From Tubiluchus corallicola (lineage: Eukaryota; Priapulida; Priapulimorpha; Priapulimorphida; Tubiluchidae): a DNA stretch of 64,000 nucleotides. The position numbers were made by a program, and so were the translations under genes. Below are positions 39,491 to 64,000 of this stretch, piece after piece. Where the stretch lies: NCBI GenBank assembly GCA_030141605.1, contig JAQGDQ010000011.1, positions 1,362,066 through 1,426,065 of the forward strand, written 5' to 3'. Positions within the stretch are counted from its first letter, which is position 1; every line of letters starts with the position of its first letter. The notes beneath the pieces are model-generated. The model made no database searches, had not been told where the DNA came from, and saw nothing but the letters and a program-made list of their open reading frames with translations.

Positions 39491-64000
<24,510 letters not shown>

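Overview
The window is AT-rich animal nuclear DNA. It has spliced genes with canonical GT-AG introns, single-copy metazoan proteins, microsatellites and many short non-autonomous transposons. The proteins are close to human orthologues but the gene structure and repeats do not look vertebrate. I read it as an invertebrate metazoan and cannot name the phylum from sequence alone.

Four conserved genes can be assembled exon by exon. (1) Minus strand, 318-377: first coding exon of COPS2 (COP9 signalosome subunit 2), with the rest off the left edge. (2) Plus strand, 3830-13655: complete DDA1 in five coding exons, the first being only the ATG. (3) Minus strand, 27233-20121: complete TNFAIP8-family (TIPE) gene in three coding exons, about 225 residues. 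(4) Minus strand, 64000-39491: the last 23 coding exons (1269 residues) of SNRNP200/Brr2, the U5 snRNP helicase, with its 5' part off the right edge. COPS2 and DDA1 are divergent neighbours and both belong to the cullin-RING ubiquitin ligase pathway.

The rest is introns and intergenic DNA. 378-3829 lies between COPS2 and DDA1 and holds (CT)n and (CA)n tracts. 13656-20120 holds two repeat-derived pieces (15984-16168 and 17307-17771) and an RT remnant. 27234-39490 holds a degenerate LINE (35396-36790), a hAT-like foldback and a possible small gene near 29.3 kb. Introns carry at least three repeat families in several copies: a MITE with GTTCAGACTAG ends, a 450-500 bp element with a CATCGCCATCCCAGTGTGCACC core, and pogo-like TA-flanked MITEs. 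There are also two large foldback elements.

The most unusual pattern is tandem amplification of exon edges together with their splice sites. The SNRNP200 exon ending at 47173 is followed by seven 66-67 bp copies of its last ~57 bases plus donor, filling most of the intron. In the TNFAIP8-family gene, exon 2 has a 48-bp in-frame duplication of its donor edge, and just upstream six 55-bp units resembling its acceptor edge. A 55-codon open exon-like segment at 61016-61180 also sits in phase inside a SNRNP200 intron where the human protein has no counterpart.
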